A stretch of 64,000 bases of DNA from Anaerohalosphaeraceae bacterium (GCA_035378985.1 DAOSUR010000011.1:52603-116602); one strand, 5' to 3'; shown: positions 34,987-45,020, numbered from the stretch's first letter. Program-made: numbers and translations. The notes: generated by a model not told the origin, from the letters alone.

Positions 34987-35678
34987 CGCACAGCGTCCTG
35001 TGTCTGCTCAGAAAGCAAGCCGCCGGAGAGCACAAACCGCCTCTGCATCCGGGCGGCCAGAAGGGCTGAATGGGTTACAACAATCAGAGTCAGGCCGTGA
35101 AGACGGTGAACCTCGTCCAGCAGGTTCATCACCGATACGGCGGTCTGTTCATCCAGCGAGCCGGTCGGCTCATCGGCCAGCAGCAGCACCGGCCGCAAAA
35201 GCAGGGCCCGCGCGACCGCCGCCCGCTGACGCTGGCCGCCGGACAGCCGTCCGGGCAGTTCGCCGGCCCGGTCGGCCAGCCCCACCTGCTCCAACAGCTC
35301 CATCGCCCGCCGATGCAGAGCCGACGGCTCCTCCCGAAGCCGCCCGCCGGCCAAAGCCGGCAGGAGCACATTCTCCAGAACCGTACACTGCGGCAGGAGA
35401 TGATGCTGCTGAAAGACAAAACCGACAAAACGGTTGCGAAAATCCGCCAGGGCCTCCTCATCCATTGTCGAAAGGTCCCGCCCCTCAACCCACACAGCCC
35501 CCTCATCGGGTTTATCCAGCCCGCCGATGAGGTTCAGCAGGGTGCTTTTGCCGCAGCCGGACGGACCGACGATGGAGGCCGACTGCCCTTTGTCCAGCCG
35601 CAGGTCGATTCCCCGCAGCACCTCCAGGGGGCCGGCGGCGGTCGAATAGCGTTTCCGGACCTGCTTGAGCTCGAGCAT
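34983..35678 (-). CDS. ABC transporter ATPase, LolD/MacB type
   Basis: 231 residues: Walker A GPSGCGKSTLLNLIGG, Q-loop FVFQQHHLLP, signature LSGGQRQRAAVARALL, Walker B LLLADEPTGSLDE and H-loop THSALLA. It powers the FtsX-type permease with which it overlaps by four bases. Substrate not readable; LolD-like ATPases serve lipoprotein release, macrolide or peptide export. Confidence 0.9.
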   Translation of the reverse strand: MLELKQVRKRYSTAAGPLEVLRGIDLRLDKGQSASIVGPSGCGKSTLLNLIGGLDKPDEGAVWVEGRDLSTMDEEALADFRNRFVGFVFQQHHLLPQCTVLENVLLPALAGGRLREEPSALHRRAMELLEQVGLADRAGELPGRLSGGQRQRAAVARALLLRPVLLLADEPTGSLDEQTAVSVMNLLDEVHRLHGLTLIVVTHSALLAARMQRRFVLSGGLLSEQTQDAVR

Positions 35679-35705
35679 AGACGGCTCCTCAAAAGGGTCG
35701 AAAAA

Positions 35706-37001
35706 CTACGGTCTGGTTTTCGGCTCCAGCCGCTGGAGAAAACGGCGGGCATTTTGTTCCATATCGAAATGATTCCGCAGGGCCTGCCGGGCAGTTTGTC
35801 CCATTTGAGCGGTCTGTTGCGGGCTGCGCAGAAGCGGTTCGAGGGTCTCTGCAAGGGCCTGCGGACTGTTCGGCTCATACAGGACTCCCCCGCCGGTCTG
35901 CTGGGCCCATTCCGGATAGACCCCTGTGCGGGGGGCGGCAAACGGCACCCCGCAGGCCATCGCCTCCAGCACATTCATCGCATACGCCGGACTGTACCGC
36001 ACCGGGCAGACCAGCAGGTGAATCTGCTGCAGAAACGCCAGACGCTCGGCCTTTTCGAATCGTTCGAAAAAGCGAACCCGCTCGGACAGTCCCGCCTGAG
36101 CGAGTTTGTCCCGAACGGAGCAAATCATCGGCTCATCGGCGGCGTTCTTTCCCCCGCAAATCAGCAGCCGCAGACGCTCCAGCCCCGGCCTGGAGGTCAG
36201 CTGTGCAAAGGCCTCCGCAGCGATGTCCAGCCCATTGATAAACGCCATCCGCGCCAGAAAGCCGATCGTCGGCTCCGCAGGAGGCGTCTGTGCGGGCGCA
36301 TAATCCGCCAGCTCCAGACCGGGCGGGCAGACAAACAGTTTCTCTTCCGCAATGCCCAGACGGTTTTTCATCACTTCGGCATAATAGCGGCTGACCGGCA
36401 GGAACAGGTCAAAATGTTCGAGCAGCTCCCTGAGCCGCTGCCAGACGCGCTTTGTCCAGGGCTCCCCCAGCCCGTCAATAAACCCGTCTTCATCCTGCAG
36501 CCAGCACATCAGCCGACAGCCCAGCCGCTGCCGAAGCGGTCCGGCCAGGCCCGCCAAAAGCAGATTGGACAGAAGAATCACATCAGGCCTGCGGTCCAAG
36601 GAAGCCAGAAAATCCGTCAGACGGTCCAGTTCAGCGGCCTGGCGTCCCTGCGGGCCCTCGAGCATCGACAGCGTCATTTCCCCCAGCTGGCGGGCACTGG
36701 TCATTCCGGCCCGTCGGCTGATGCGCCGCAAAAGGGCCTCCGAATCCAGCCAGCGCCGCAGCGGACCCGGAAGGCGCCCCAGCGGCCCCAGCTTCTGCTG
36801 AAGATAGACATTGATGCCGCCGAAAAAGACTTCCGTGCGCTCCAGCGAATTGTCTCCGTCCAGCGACAGCGGCAGGTACATCGGCACCAGCACCACATCC
36901 GTCCCCAGCCGGCGCATCGCCCGCACCAGTGCGGTATCGCGCAGGCAGTTCTCACAGTAAAACTGGTCGCCCGAGCCCGGTGTTATCTGTACAATCCGCA
37001 T
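35706..37001 (-). CDS. Glycosyltransferase, GT-B fold (GT4-like)
   Basis: 431 residues. N-terminal Rossmann start MRIVQITPGSGDQFYCENCLRDTALV, central linker, and the C-terminal nucleotide-sugar half: TIGFLARMAFINGLDIAAEAF, LLICGG and RYSPAYAMNVLEAMACGVPFAAP with the Glu of the EX7E-like motif region. Acts in the cytoplasm on an unidentified acceptor. ATG 37001 or 37007 (GGAG just upstream). It sits 20 nt after the RND permease stop, so it is probably co-transcribed, although no functional link is evident. Confidence 0.83.
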   Translation of the reverse strand: MRIVQITPGSGDQFYCENCLRDTALVRAMRRLGTDVVLVPMYLPLSLDGDNSLERTEVFFGGINVYLQQKLGPLGRLPGPLRRWLDSEALLRRISRRAGMTSARQLGEMTLSMLEGPQGRQAAELDRLTDFLASLDRRPDVILLSNLLLAGLAGPLRQRLGCRLMCWLQDEDGFIDGLGEPWTKRVWQRLRELLEHFDLFLPVSRYYAEVMKNRLGIAEEKLFVCPPGLELADYAPAQTPPAEPTIGFLARMAFINGLDIAAEAFAQLTSRPGLERLRLLICGGKNAADEPMICSVRDKLAQAGLSERVRFFERFEKAERLAFLQQIHLLVCPVRYSPAYAMNVLEAMACGVPFAAPRTGVYPEWAQQTGGGVLYEPNSPQALAETLEPLLRSPQQTAQMGQTARQALRNHFDMEQNARRFLQRLEPKTRP

Positions 37002-37021
37002 CCGCATCTCTCCGCGGACTA

Positions 37022-40000
37022 TTATCCCGGCCAATGCGTTGCGGCGTCAAGAATCTTCCCTTCCAGTTCAGCGGCTTTTTCTTTGGTTCGCTGAACCACC
37101 GTGTAGAAGACAGGAATCAGCACCACGCCCAGCACGGTGGCGACAATCATTCCGCCGAAGACCGTGGTTCCCAGCGCCTGCCGAGCTGCAGCACCGGCTC
37201 CCTTGGCCACCACCAGCGGCACCATTCCCAGCGCTGTCGTCAGCGCCGTCATCAGAATCGGGCGGAAGCGAATCCGGGCGGCCTCCACCGCGGCATCCAC
37301 CACCGAGCGGCCCTCCTCGTGCAGCTGCTTGGCAAACTCCACCAGCAGAATCGAGGTTTTGCAGACAACGCCGATCAGCAGAACAATTCCCATCTGGGTA
37401 TAGATGTTATTGTCCAGTCCCCGCAGCCAGGTATAGCCCGCCGCTCCCAGAATGCCCAGCGGCACCGCCAGCACAATCGCAATCGGAATCGTCCAGCTTT
37501 CGTACTGGGCACACAAAAACAGGTAGGCAAACAAAGACGCCAGCAGAAACAGGTATATCATCATTCCGCCGGCCTTGACTTCCTGCAGACTCATTCCCGA
37601 CCATTCATACCCCATTCCCTCCGGCAGTTTTTCCTCGAGCAGCTGACGGACCCGCTCGATGGCCTGACCGGAGCTGCAGCCGGGCCGGGCGGAACCGGTC
37701 AGCCGCGTCGCCGGATACAGATTGTAGTGCGTAATCGTCTGCGGCCCGGCCGTTTCGCGAACGGAAACCAGCGTACGCAGCGGCACCATCTGACCGGACC
37801 GATTGCGAACCTCCAGCCGGCCGATGTGCTCGGCTTTCGAGCGGAAGTCCGCCTCGGCCTGCGCCATCACCTTAAACGTCCTGCCGAACAGATTAAAATC
37901 ATTCACATAGGTGCTTCCCAGATAGGTCTGAAGGGCGTTAAAGACGTTCTCCAGCGGCACATCGAGCGTCTGGGCCTTCACGCGGTCCACCTCCAGATAC
38001 AGCTGAGGTACGGCGGCCTCAAATGTGCTGTTCAGCTGCGTAAGGATTGGATCATTCTGACCTTCAAAGACCAAGTCGCTGCCGATCCGCGCCAGAGTCT
38101 CCAGCCCGACGCCGCCGCGGTCCTGAATCTGCACCTCAAAGCCGCTGGTGGTCCCCAGACCCATAATCGCCGGCGGCTGAAAGGCCAGACACAGCGCATC
38201 CGGAATCATAAACAGCTGCTGCTGAAGCCGCTGCACAATCGCCGACACATGCAGCTGCGGGTCGCGCCGCTTGGACCAGGGCTCCAGCCGGATAAAGCAG
38301 GTTCCGCCGTTGGCCATCATTCCCCCCTGCAGCATTGAAAACCCGCTGATGCTGGCAAAATTGGCCACGCCGGGCGTCTGCGCCAGAATCGCATTGACTC
38401 GTTCCATCACCTGCTCTGTGCGGTGCAGCGAAGCCCCTTCCGGCAGCCGCACACCCAGAAAGATGGCCCCTTCGTCCTCTGTCGGCAGAAAGCCGGTCGG
38501 CAACTTTTCAAAACCGGTCAGTCCCACGACTGTCAGGACGGCAAAGACGGCCAGCGCAATCACTGTCCGCCGCAGGATGCTTTGAACTACTCCCGTATAA
38601 GCCGTTGTCGTGCGCTTCAGCCAGTGATCAAACCAGCGGAAAAAGCGGCCTCTTTTGTGCTCCTGCGGCCGCAGCAGAAACGCACAGAGCACCGGACTGA
38701 GCGTCAGGGCATTGAGGGTCGAAAAGCAGACAGCCACCGACAGCGTCACGGCAAACTGCTGATAGAGTTTTCCGGTAATCCCCGGGGCCAGAATCGTGGG
38801 GGCAAAGACCGCCAGCAATACCAGCGTGGTGGCAATCACCGGGCTGGTTACCTGCTCCATCGCTTTGATGGCCGCCGCCCGCGGAGACAATTTCTCATCC
38901 GCAATCAGACGCGAGCAGTTTTCCACCACGACAATCGCATCGTCCACCACAATCCCGATGGCCAGCACCAGACCGAACAGCGAGAGCGTATTGATGGTAA
39001 AGCCGAGGGCCAGCATTACCGCCAGTGTTCCAATCAGCGAGACGGGAATCGTCACCGCCGGCACGAGCGTCGCCCGCCAGTCCTCCAGAAAAACAAAGAC
39101 CGTCAGTACCACCAGTGCCACAACCATCAGCAGTGTTGAAACCACTTCCCGCAGAGATTCCCGAATAAACAGCGTCGGATTGTACGGCTCTTCGTAGGTG
39201 AGTCCCTTGGGGAAGGATTTGGACAATTCCGCCAGTGCATCCCGCACCCCGTCGGCCACCCGCAGGGCGTTGGCTTCCGGCGTGGCATAAATGGCCATCG
39301 CCACCGCGGGCTTGCCCCGCAGACGCACCGACCAGGAATAATTCTGGGCCCCCAGCTCGACCCGCGCGACATCCTTCAGCCGCAGCAGACGCCCGTTTTC
39401 CTCCGCCCGAAGAATAATATTCCCGAATTCCTCCGGCGTGCTCAAACGGCCCTTGGTCTGAATCGTCCACTGGAACTGCTGGTCCGGCGGGCTGGGCATA
39501 CCGCCGATTTGTCCGGCGGCCACCTCAATATTCTGTCGGCGGACCGCCGCGAGCACGTCATCCGTCGTCAGCTGCCGGGCCCGCATCTTCTCCGGGTCCA
39601 GCCACAGACGCATCCCAAAATCCTTGGCCCCGAACACCTCCACCTGTCCGACGCCGGGCACACGCGTCAGAACATCCTTAATATATAGATTGATATAGTT
39701 GCTCACATACACATCATCGTAGCGGCTGTCTGATGACTGAAAAACCAGAAGCATCGTAATATTCGGGGAGCGCTTGTGCGTGCGGATGCCGTAGCGCTTG
39801 ACCTCCTCCGGCAGCTGCGGCTCGGCGGTCGCCACCCGGTTCTGCACAAGCACCGTCGCCATATCCACATCCGTGCCGACTTCAAACGTCACCGTCAGCA
39901 TCATCATTCCGGTGTCGCTGCTGCTGGAGGTCATATAGAGCATTCCGTCCACGCCGTTGATGGCCTGCTCCAGCGGCGTGGCGACGGTCTGCGCAATCAC

Positions 40001-40171
40001 CTCCGCACTGGCGCCCGGATACTGGGCTTCCACCATCACGGTCGGCGGAGCAATATCGGGGGTTTTTTCCACCGGCAGAAGCGGCAGGGCAATCAGCCCC
40101 ACCAGCATAATCACAATCGAGATGACCGTCGCAAATACCGGCCGATCAATAAAAAATCTGCTGAACTGCAT
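37022..40171 (-). CDS. RND efflux permease, HAE1/AcrB type (second system)
   Basis: 1049 residues, full length. RFFIDRPVFATVISIVIMLVGLIAL is the classic AcrB start; PTVMVEAQYPGASAEVIAQTV follows; proton-relay block GIVVDDAIVVVENCSR; KLPTGFLPTEDEGAIFLGV opens the second half; LIGVVCKTSILLVEFAKQ is the second relay block. Probably exports hydrophobic drugs or bile/solvent-like compounds, as in TetR-controlled AcrAB-TolC systems. Unlike the first RND system all parts are intact. Confidence 0.94.
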   Translation of the reverse strand: MQFSRFFIDRPVFATVISIVIMLVGLIALPLLPVEKTPDIAPPTVMVEAQYPGASAEVIAQTVATPLEQAINGVDGMLYMTSSSSDTGMMMLTVTFEVGTDVDMATVLVQNRVATAEPQLPEEVKRYGIRTHKRSPNITMLLVFQSSDSRYDDVYVSNYINLYIKDVLTRVPGVGQVEVFGAKDFGMRLWLDPEKMRARQLTTDDVLAAVRRQNIEVAAGQIGGMPSPPDQQFQWTIQTKGRLSTPEEFGNIILRAEENGRLLRLKDVARVELGAQNYSWSVRLRGKPAVAMAIYATPEANALRVADGVRDALAELSKSFPKGLTYEEPYNPTLFIRESLREVVSTLLMVVALVVLTVFVFLEDWRATLVPAVTIPVSLIGTLAVMLALGFTINTLSLFGLVLAIGIVVDDAIVVVENCSRLIADEKLSPRAAAIKAMEQVTSPVIATTLVLLAVFAPTILAPGITGKLYQQFAVTLSVAVCFSTLNALTLSPVLCAFLLRPQEHKRGRFFRWFDHWLKRTTTAYTGVVQSILRRTVIALAVFAVLTVVGLTGFEKLPTGFLPTEDEGAIFLGVRLPEGASLHRTEQVMERVNAILAQTPGVANFASISGFSMLQGGMMANGGTCFIRLEPWSKRRDPQLHVSAIVQRLQQQLFMIPDALCLAFQPPAIMGLGTTSGFEVQIQDRGGVGLETLARIGSDLVFEGQNDPILTQLNSTFEAAVPQLYLEVDRVKAQTLDVPLENVFNALQTYLGSTYVNDFNLFGRTFKVMAQAEADFRSKAEHIGRLEVRNRSGQMVPLRTLVSVRETAGPQTITHYNLYPATRLTGSARPGCSSGQAIERVRQLLEEKLPEGMGYEWSGMSLQEVKAGGMMIYLFLLASLFAYLFLCAQYESWTIPIAIVLAVPLGILGAAGYTWLRGLDNNIYTQMGIVLLIGVVCKTSILLVEFAKQLHEEGRSVVDAAVEAARIRFRPILMTALTTALGMVPLVVAKGAGAAARQALGTTVFGGMIVATVLGVVLIPVFYTVVQRTKEKAAELEGKILDAATHWPG

Positions 40172-40204
40172 CGCTTTTTCTCCTCAAATCGGCTCTGAAA
40201 ACGG

Positions 40205-41419
40205 TCAGGGTTTTCCGGCCGGAGCCGGACCGCCTGCGGCGCCCGGTGCTCCGCCGGCTCCCGGCGGCATCTGACCCGCCGGAACGGGCTGAATCGGCAT
40301 CCCGGGGCGAGCCATATAAAAGCCGCCCGCAAGAATGGTCTCACTGCCGTCCAGACCCTGCAGGACAATCCGCATCGTTCCTTCTGATGCTCCCAAAACA
40401 ATATCGCGCCGCTGGAGCATCTGCCCCTCTCCGACAACCAGGACATATTTCCCGCCCAAATCCGTCTGAATCGTCTTTTCGGGAATCAAAACAGCTTTCG
40501 GACGCTGTCGAATCGGCACCCGTACGCGGACAAACATCCCCGGCAGCAGCTGTTCTTTTTCGTTGCTCAGCTGCCCCCGAACATAGACCGTCCCCGTCCG
40601 CGGGTCCACCGTGTTGTCCGCAAAGCACAGACGCCCCTCAAACGGATAGTCCGTCCGGTCGCCGAACCCGACAAAAAACGGCACCGGATTGTCCCCGTCC
40701 GCCTGACGAATCCGGCCAAGAAGGTCGGCATCCAGCAGCGACTCACTCATATAAAAGAACACATACATCGGCTCCGTTCGGACCACAGAAGCCAGGACCG
40801 GTTTGGACTGGGGACCGACCAGATTGCCCACATCCGCCAGATGGCGTCCGATGCGTCCGCGCAGCGGGCTTCGAATCTGGGTATAACTCAGATTCAGCTC
40901 CGCATCGGCCAAAGCGGCACGGGCGGCATCGACCGACGCCTGAGCCGACAGAAAAGCCGCCCGGCGAGTGGACAGGTCCTGCCGGCTGACGGCGTTGGTC
41001 TCAATGGCCTTTTCGATTCGCTCCAAATCCACGCGGGCCCGTTCCAGCTCAGCTTCCGCCGCCTTCAGACGGGCTGCCGCTTCATCCCGGCGGGCGGCGT
41101 AGGCCTGCGGTTCAATCGTAAACAGCAGCTGCCCTTCTTCGACCAGCTGGCCGTCGGTAAAATGAATCCCCTGGAGATACCCCTCCACGCGGGCCCGAAT
41201 CTCCACGGAATCAACGGCCTCCGTCGTGCCGGTAAACTCGTAATAATCCGTCACATCCCGAACCTCACAGGCGACAACCGGCAGGGGCATCGGTCCCCGC
41301 TGAGCCGACTGTGCGCCGACTTTAGGCCGGTGCATCCAAAACCAGATACCGACAGCCAGAATCAATACAAGCAGTACGGTCACGGCAGCAGCAACGGCAA
41401 CGGCTTTTCGACTTTTCAT
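40205..41419 (-). CDS. RND periplasmic adaptor, AcrA type
   Basis: 404 residues. N-terminal anchor, EVRDVTDYYEFTGTTEAVDSVEIRARVEGYLQ, lipoyl/coiled-coil region, YTQIRSPLRGRIGRHLADVGNLV, barrel domain, and a glycine/proline-rich C-terminal tail (PPGAGGAPGAAGGPAPAG) beyond the usual end. ATG 41419 follows AAAGGA. Bridges the second permease and outer-membrane channel. Confidence 0.92.
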   Translation of the reverse strand: MKSRKAVAVAAAVTVLLVLILAVGIWFWMHRPKVGAQSAQRGPMPLPVVACEVRDVTDYYEFTGTTEAVDSVEIRARVEGYLQGIHFTDGQLVEEGQLLFTIEPQAYAARRDEAAARLKAAEAELERARVDLERIEKAIETNAVSRQDLSTRRAAFLSAQASVDAARAALADAELNLSYTQIRSPLRGRIGRHLADVGNLVGPQSKPVLASVVRTEPMYVFFYMSESLLDADLLGRIRQADGDNPVPFFVGFGDRTDYPFEGRLCFADNTVDPRTGTVYVRGQLSNEKEQLLPGMFVRVRVPIRQRPKAVLIPEKTIQTDLGGKYVLVVGEGQMLQRRDIVLGASEGTMRIVLQGLDGSETILAGGFYMARPGMPIQPVPAGQMPPGAGGAPGAAGGPAPAGKP

Positions 41420-41455
41420 AAACTTGTATCCTTTCGAAAGTCCCCTCAAAACCAG

Positions 41456-42922
41456 TTAGGATTGTTTCTGAGATTCTGCGGAGGAAGGAAGATTTTGTTC
41501 CTGAGACGGGTCCCATCCGCCGCCGAGAGCTTTGTAGAGCCGAATCAAGTCCAGCACCACGGCCCCTTCGCCGGCGGCCAGAGAATCCTGCTGGGCATAC
41601 AGCGTCCGCTGGGCATCCAGTACATTCTGAAAATCCGTCAGCCCGTTTCGATACAGGGCTTCTACCAGCCGAACGGCATCTTCTGCGGCCGCCGCGGAAC
41701 GCCGGAGAGCCCCCAGACGCTCTTGATGGCGGGCATAAGCCGCTATGGCGTTTTCGACCTCTTCGACGGCGGCCAGAACCGTCTGTTCGTAAGCCGAATA
41801 CAGCTGCTCAAACCGCGCCTTTTCGGCCTCCACAAGACGGCGAAGCCGCCCGCCCGCAAACAGATTCCAATCCAGTCTGGGGCCGAAGGAAAACGTCCGG
41901 CTGGACCAGCGGCCCAAATCGGAAAAATGCTCCGACGACAGCCCGAACACCCCGGACAGAGACAATGACGGATACAGCTGCGCGGCGGCGATTCCGATGC
42001 GGGCGCTTTGGGCCGCCAGCTGACGCTCAGCCCGCCGGATATCCGGACGCTGGCGAAGCAAATCCGCCGGCACCGTGGGAGGAATGCCTCCTTCTGAGGG
42101 TGTCGGAATTAAATCGGCACGTGCGGCTCCAATCTCAAAATCCCGCGGAAAACGCCCCAGAAGCACCGCCAGCCGATGGATCGCCTGCTGTTCGGCCAGC
42201 CGAAGAAGCGGAATCTGGGCTTCTGTGTTCGCCAGATTCTGACGGGCCTGCGCCACATCCAGTTCCGGGGCCAGTCCGGCGTCAAAACGACTGTAGGTCA
42301 GACGAAGCGTTTCCTGCTGCGTTTGAAGATTCTGCAGGGCATAGCGAAGCCGCAGCTGAGTTGTGCGCAGCTCCACATAAACTGACGCGACCTCTGCACA
42401 CAAACTCACCCGCACCGCCCTTTCGGATTCGACCGTCGCCTCCAGGGATGCCTGCGCCGCTTCGACGGAACGTCGGATTTGTCCGAACAAATCCAGCTCC
42501 CAGAGGGCATCCAGACTTGCCGAATAGGTACTGATTTCCGTGCCCCCGCCGTATGCAAACGCAGTATTTTCACTCTGTCGGCTGCGCGTATAGGAACCTG
42601 AAGCGCCTACAGACGGATACCGTCCGCCGGCGGCGGCATCGCGCAGGGCCCGCGCCTCCTGAATGCGGAAATAAGACTCCTGCAGGGACAGATTGCTTTC
42701 AAGGGCCTGCTGAATCAGTCCTTCCAGCACAGGGTCGTCCAGCACCGTCCACCAGTGTTTGAAGAGGTCCGGCGACGGGGCGGAGGCATCCTCCAGCCGG
42801 CTCCAGGCCGCAGGCATCTGCGGCTTCGGCGGCTGATAATCCGGCCCCACCCTACAACCCGCCGTAAAAATCATCCCCATCGGCAGCAAAACAAGAAATC
42901 CTCTGACAGATGCGTTCATCAT
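41456..42922 (-). CDS. Outer-membrane efflux channel lipoprotein (second system)
   Basis: 488 residues, NodT/OprM family. Signal peptide and lipobox near GMIFTAGCRVGPDYQPP, WWTVLDDPVLEGLIQQAL, LRQRPDIRRAERQLAAQSARIGIA and long helical repeats. The start ATG at 42922 overlaps the tetR stop (ATGA), so regulator and channel are co-translated. Confidence 0.92.
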   Translation of the reverse strand: MMNASVRGFLVLLPMGMIFTAGCRVGPDYQPPKPQMPAAWSRLEDASAPSPDLFKHWWTVLDDPVLEGLIQQALESNLSLQESYFRIQEARALRDAAAGGRYPSVGASGSYTRSRQSENTAFAYGGGTEISTYSASLDALWELDLFGQIRRSVEAAQASLEATVESERAVRVSLCAEVASVYVELRTTQLRLRYALQNLQTQQETLRLTYSRFDAGLAPELDVAQARQNLANTEAQIPLLRLAEQQAIHRLAVLLGRFPRDFEIGAARADLIPTPSEGGIPPTVPADLLRQRPDIRRAERQLAAQSARIGIAAAQLYPSLSLSGVFGLSSEHFSDLGRWSSRTFSFGPRLDWNLFAGGRLRRLVEAEKARFEQLYSAYEQTVLAAVEEVENAIAAYARHQERLGALRRSAAAAEDAVRLVEALYRNGLTDFQNVLDAQRTLYAQQDSLAAGEGAVVLDLIRLYKALGGGWDPSQEQNLPSSAESQKQS

Positions 42923-43566
42923 TCCGCTGTTCCTTTCAAACAACTCCGAAGCCCGGCTGCTCCAACCCGAACGATCTGCTCGGTAATTTCCTCTACCGTA
43001 AAGCCCGGCAGCACCAGGTCATACATCTCAAAAAACAAAATCGGGTGCATCACGAGCGATTCGAATGTCAGGACCGCCCGCCACGCCGCCCGCTTCTCAA
43101 GCCCCGGAAGCAGCTGCTGAAATGCCGCCGCCAGCCGCTCAAAAAATTTGTCAATCAGTTCCGCGGCGATTTTGTCCCGATCAAAACGTCGATGAAGGGC
43201 CTCCCGAACCAGAAACCGCGCCACACGCGACCAGGTATCCCCCCGCAAAGCCGATTCCATCGTCGGACGCACCAGTTCGCGCAGCAGGTCTTCAATCGTC
43301 GCATCGGACCGGCCGCAAACCCGCTCGATGGTTTTCATGTGACCCTGAATCTTTTCCGAAAGCCGCCTGTGAAACATCTCTTCGTAAAGTTTTTCCTTGC
43401 TTCCGAAATAGTAATTTACCGCGGCGATGTTGCAGCCGGCTTCGGCGGTGATGTCCCGAACCGACGTTCCCTCGAACCCCCGCTGGCAAAAGAGCTTTTC
43501 CGCAGCATCGAGAAGCCGATTTCGAGTATCTGAACTGATTTCAGGGTTATTATCGGTATTTTCCAT
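42919..43566 (-). CDS. TetR-family repressor of the second RND operon
   Basis: 215 residues. N-terminal helix-turn-helix: RNRLLDAAEKLFCQRGFEGTSVRDITAEAGCNIAAVNYYFGSK. The C-terminal domain resembles the CerR/DUF1956 group and should bind the inducing compound. First gene of the operon, with palindromes just upstream for autoregulation. Confidence 0.92.
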   Translation of the reverse strand: MENTDNNPEISSDTRNRLLDAAEKLFCQRGFEGTSVRDITAEAGCNIAAVNYYFGSKEKLYEEMFHRRLSEKIQGHMKTIERVCGRSDATIEDLLRELVRPTMESALRGDTWSRVARFLVREALHRRFDRDKIAAELIDKFFERLAAAFQQLLPGLEKRAAWRAVLTFESLVMHPILFFEMYDLVLPGFTVEEITEQIVRVGAAGLRSCLKGTAE

Positions 43567-43570
43567 AAAT

Positions 43571-43609
43571 CAAACGTTTGTTTAAAACGAACATATTAAA
43601 CATATGTTT
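43571..43609. promoter_or_regulatory. Candidate TetR operators upstream of the RND operon
   Basis: Two perfect palindromes, CAAACGTTTG (43571-43580) and AAACATATGTTT (43598-43609), lie in the 108-nt gap between the divergent tetR and larA starts. Either or both may bind the TetR repressor; larA could be affected as well. Confidence 0.5.
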
Positions 43610-43674
43610 CAATCGTGTCAAGTTTCTTTTTCGATTTTTTTTGAAGCCTTGTTTCCATCGAAGCAGCGCGTACA

Positions 43675-44994
43675 ATGAGCTGTATGGAAGTGTCGCTTCA
43701 CTACGGCCGGGAACAGATGAAACTCTACCTGCCTTCGGAAAATCTGGCCGGCTGGATTCGGCCCAGACCGATGGCGGATGCTCACCCGCAGGATTCCCTC
43801 GTAAATCTGTCTGCCCGCCCGCAGGCCCGGCAGTTTGTTCAGCAGATTCAGGGAAAGCGTCTTTGTGTGCTGCTGCCGGACGGGACAAGAGATTTTCCGT
43901 GGAATGCGGTCCTGCCGCCGGTCTTTGGGCTGCTGAAAGGCGCCGAACAGCTGTCCTTCCTGATTTGCACCGGCACCCACACCGCCCAAACACCGGAAAA
44001 CAAAGCCATCCTCGAAAAAATTGTGCAGCTGGTGCGGCAGGCGGGAATCTTTTCGTATGAAACCGTCCTCCACGACTGCCAGACGTCCCGGATGTCGGAT
44101 GCGGGCAGAACAAAATACGGCACGCCGATCCTTTACAACGCCGTTCTGGACAATGCGGATGTGTTTCTTGTCTTCAGCGATGTCAAATTTCACTACTTTG
44201 CGGGCTACTCCAACCCCGTCAAAAACTTTGTGCCGGGCGCCTGCGCTTTCCAAACCGCTCAGGTCAATCACAGTCTGACCTTTGACAGCCGCTCGATTTC
44301 CGGCGCGCATCCCTGGCATCCGAACCCGGCCCGCCGACTTCAGCCGCTGGCGGCGGATCAGCTGGAGGCAATGGAAAAAATTGTTCGGGGGCGAGCCGTT
44401 TGGGCTGTCGTGACCATCAGCGACAAAAGCAAACTGTACTGGGCCCGGTTCGGACCGGCTCAGGAGGTCACCCCGCAGGCCTTCTTCGCCGTGGATGAAC
44501 ATACGGAATATACCCTTCCGCGCGTGGAGCGAATGGTCATCTCCTGCGGCGGACATCCGGACGACAGCGATTTGTATATCGCCCAGCGGGCGCTGGAGCT
44601 GACCCATCGGGTCGTGCTCGACGGGGGGCAAATCCTGTTTCTGGCGGCCTGTACCAACGGCATCTGTCCGCAGATTGCCTACAGGGATTTTTATCTGAAG
44701 CTGACCGAGCCGATTGAACAAATCCTCCGCGAAAAACCGGCGCAGTACAAACTGTACAGCCACAAGCCCTACCGGTTTGCCCAGCTGCTGCGTCGTCTGA
44801 GCAGGTTTTATATCTACACCCAGCTCGAGGAGCCGCTGGTGAAAAAGATTCATTTAACGGCCGTGAAAAACCCCCAGTCTCTGGTCAACGAATGGATTGA
44901 AGAAAACCCGCTGGTCAAAATCCTGTTTGTGGATGGAGCCAACAAACTGGCCATTCGCCCCAAAACTGAAAAACAGGGGTCAACGGCGGAATGA
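43675..44994 (+). CDS. larA: LarA-like nickel-pincer racemase family protein
   Basis: 439 residues, DUF2088/LarA family. LLPDGTRDFPWNAVLPP, CTGTHTAQTP (His), FHYFAGYSNPVKNFVPGACAF with the conserved His and Lys (the Lys binds the pincer cofactor in LarA, known of family), then VNHSLTFD. Substrate is uncertain: many homologues racemise or epimerise other 2-hydroxyacids. No larB, larC or larE lies here, so the cofactor must be made from elsewhere. Start is ATG 43675 or 43684 (MEVSLHYGREQ, the better family match); neither has a clear ribosome site. Confidence 0.8.
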   Translation: MSCMEVSLHYGREQMKLYLPSENLAGWIRPRPMADAHPQDSLVNLSARPQARQFVQQIQGKRLCVLLPDGTRDFPWNAVLPPVFGLLKGAEQLSFLICTGTHTAQTPENKAILEKIVQLVRQAGIFSYETVLHDCQTSRMSDAGRTKYGTPILYNAVLDNADVFLVFSDVKFHYFAGYSNPVKNFVPGACAFQTAQVNHSLTFDSRSISGAHPWHPNPARRLQPLAADQLEAMEKIVRGRAVWAVVTISDKSKLYWARFGPAQEVTPQAFFAVDEHTEYTLPRVERMVISCGGHPDDSDLYIAQRALELTHRVVLDGGQILFLAACTNGICPQIAYRDFYLKLTEPIEQILREKPAQYKLYSHKPYRFAQLLRRLSRFYIYTQLEEPLVKKIHLTAVKNPQSLVNEWIEENPLVKILFVDGANKLAIRPKTEKQGSTAE

Positions 44995-45020
44995 GATGTT
45001 CAGTCCGAAAAACGCGCAAA

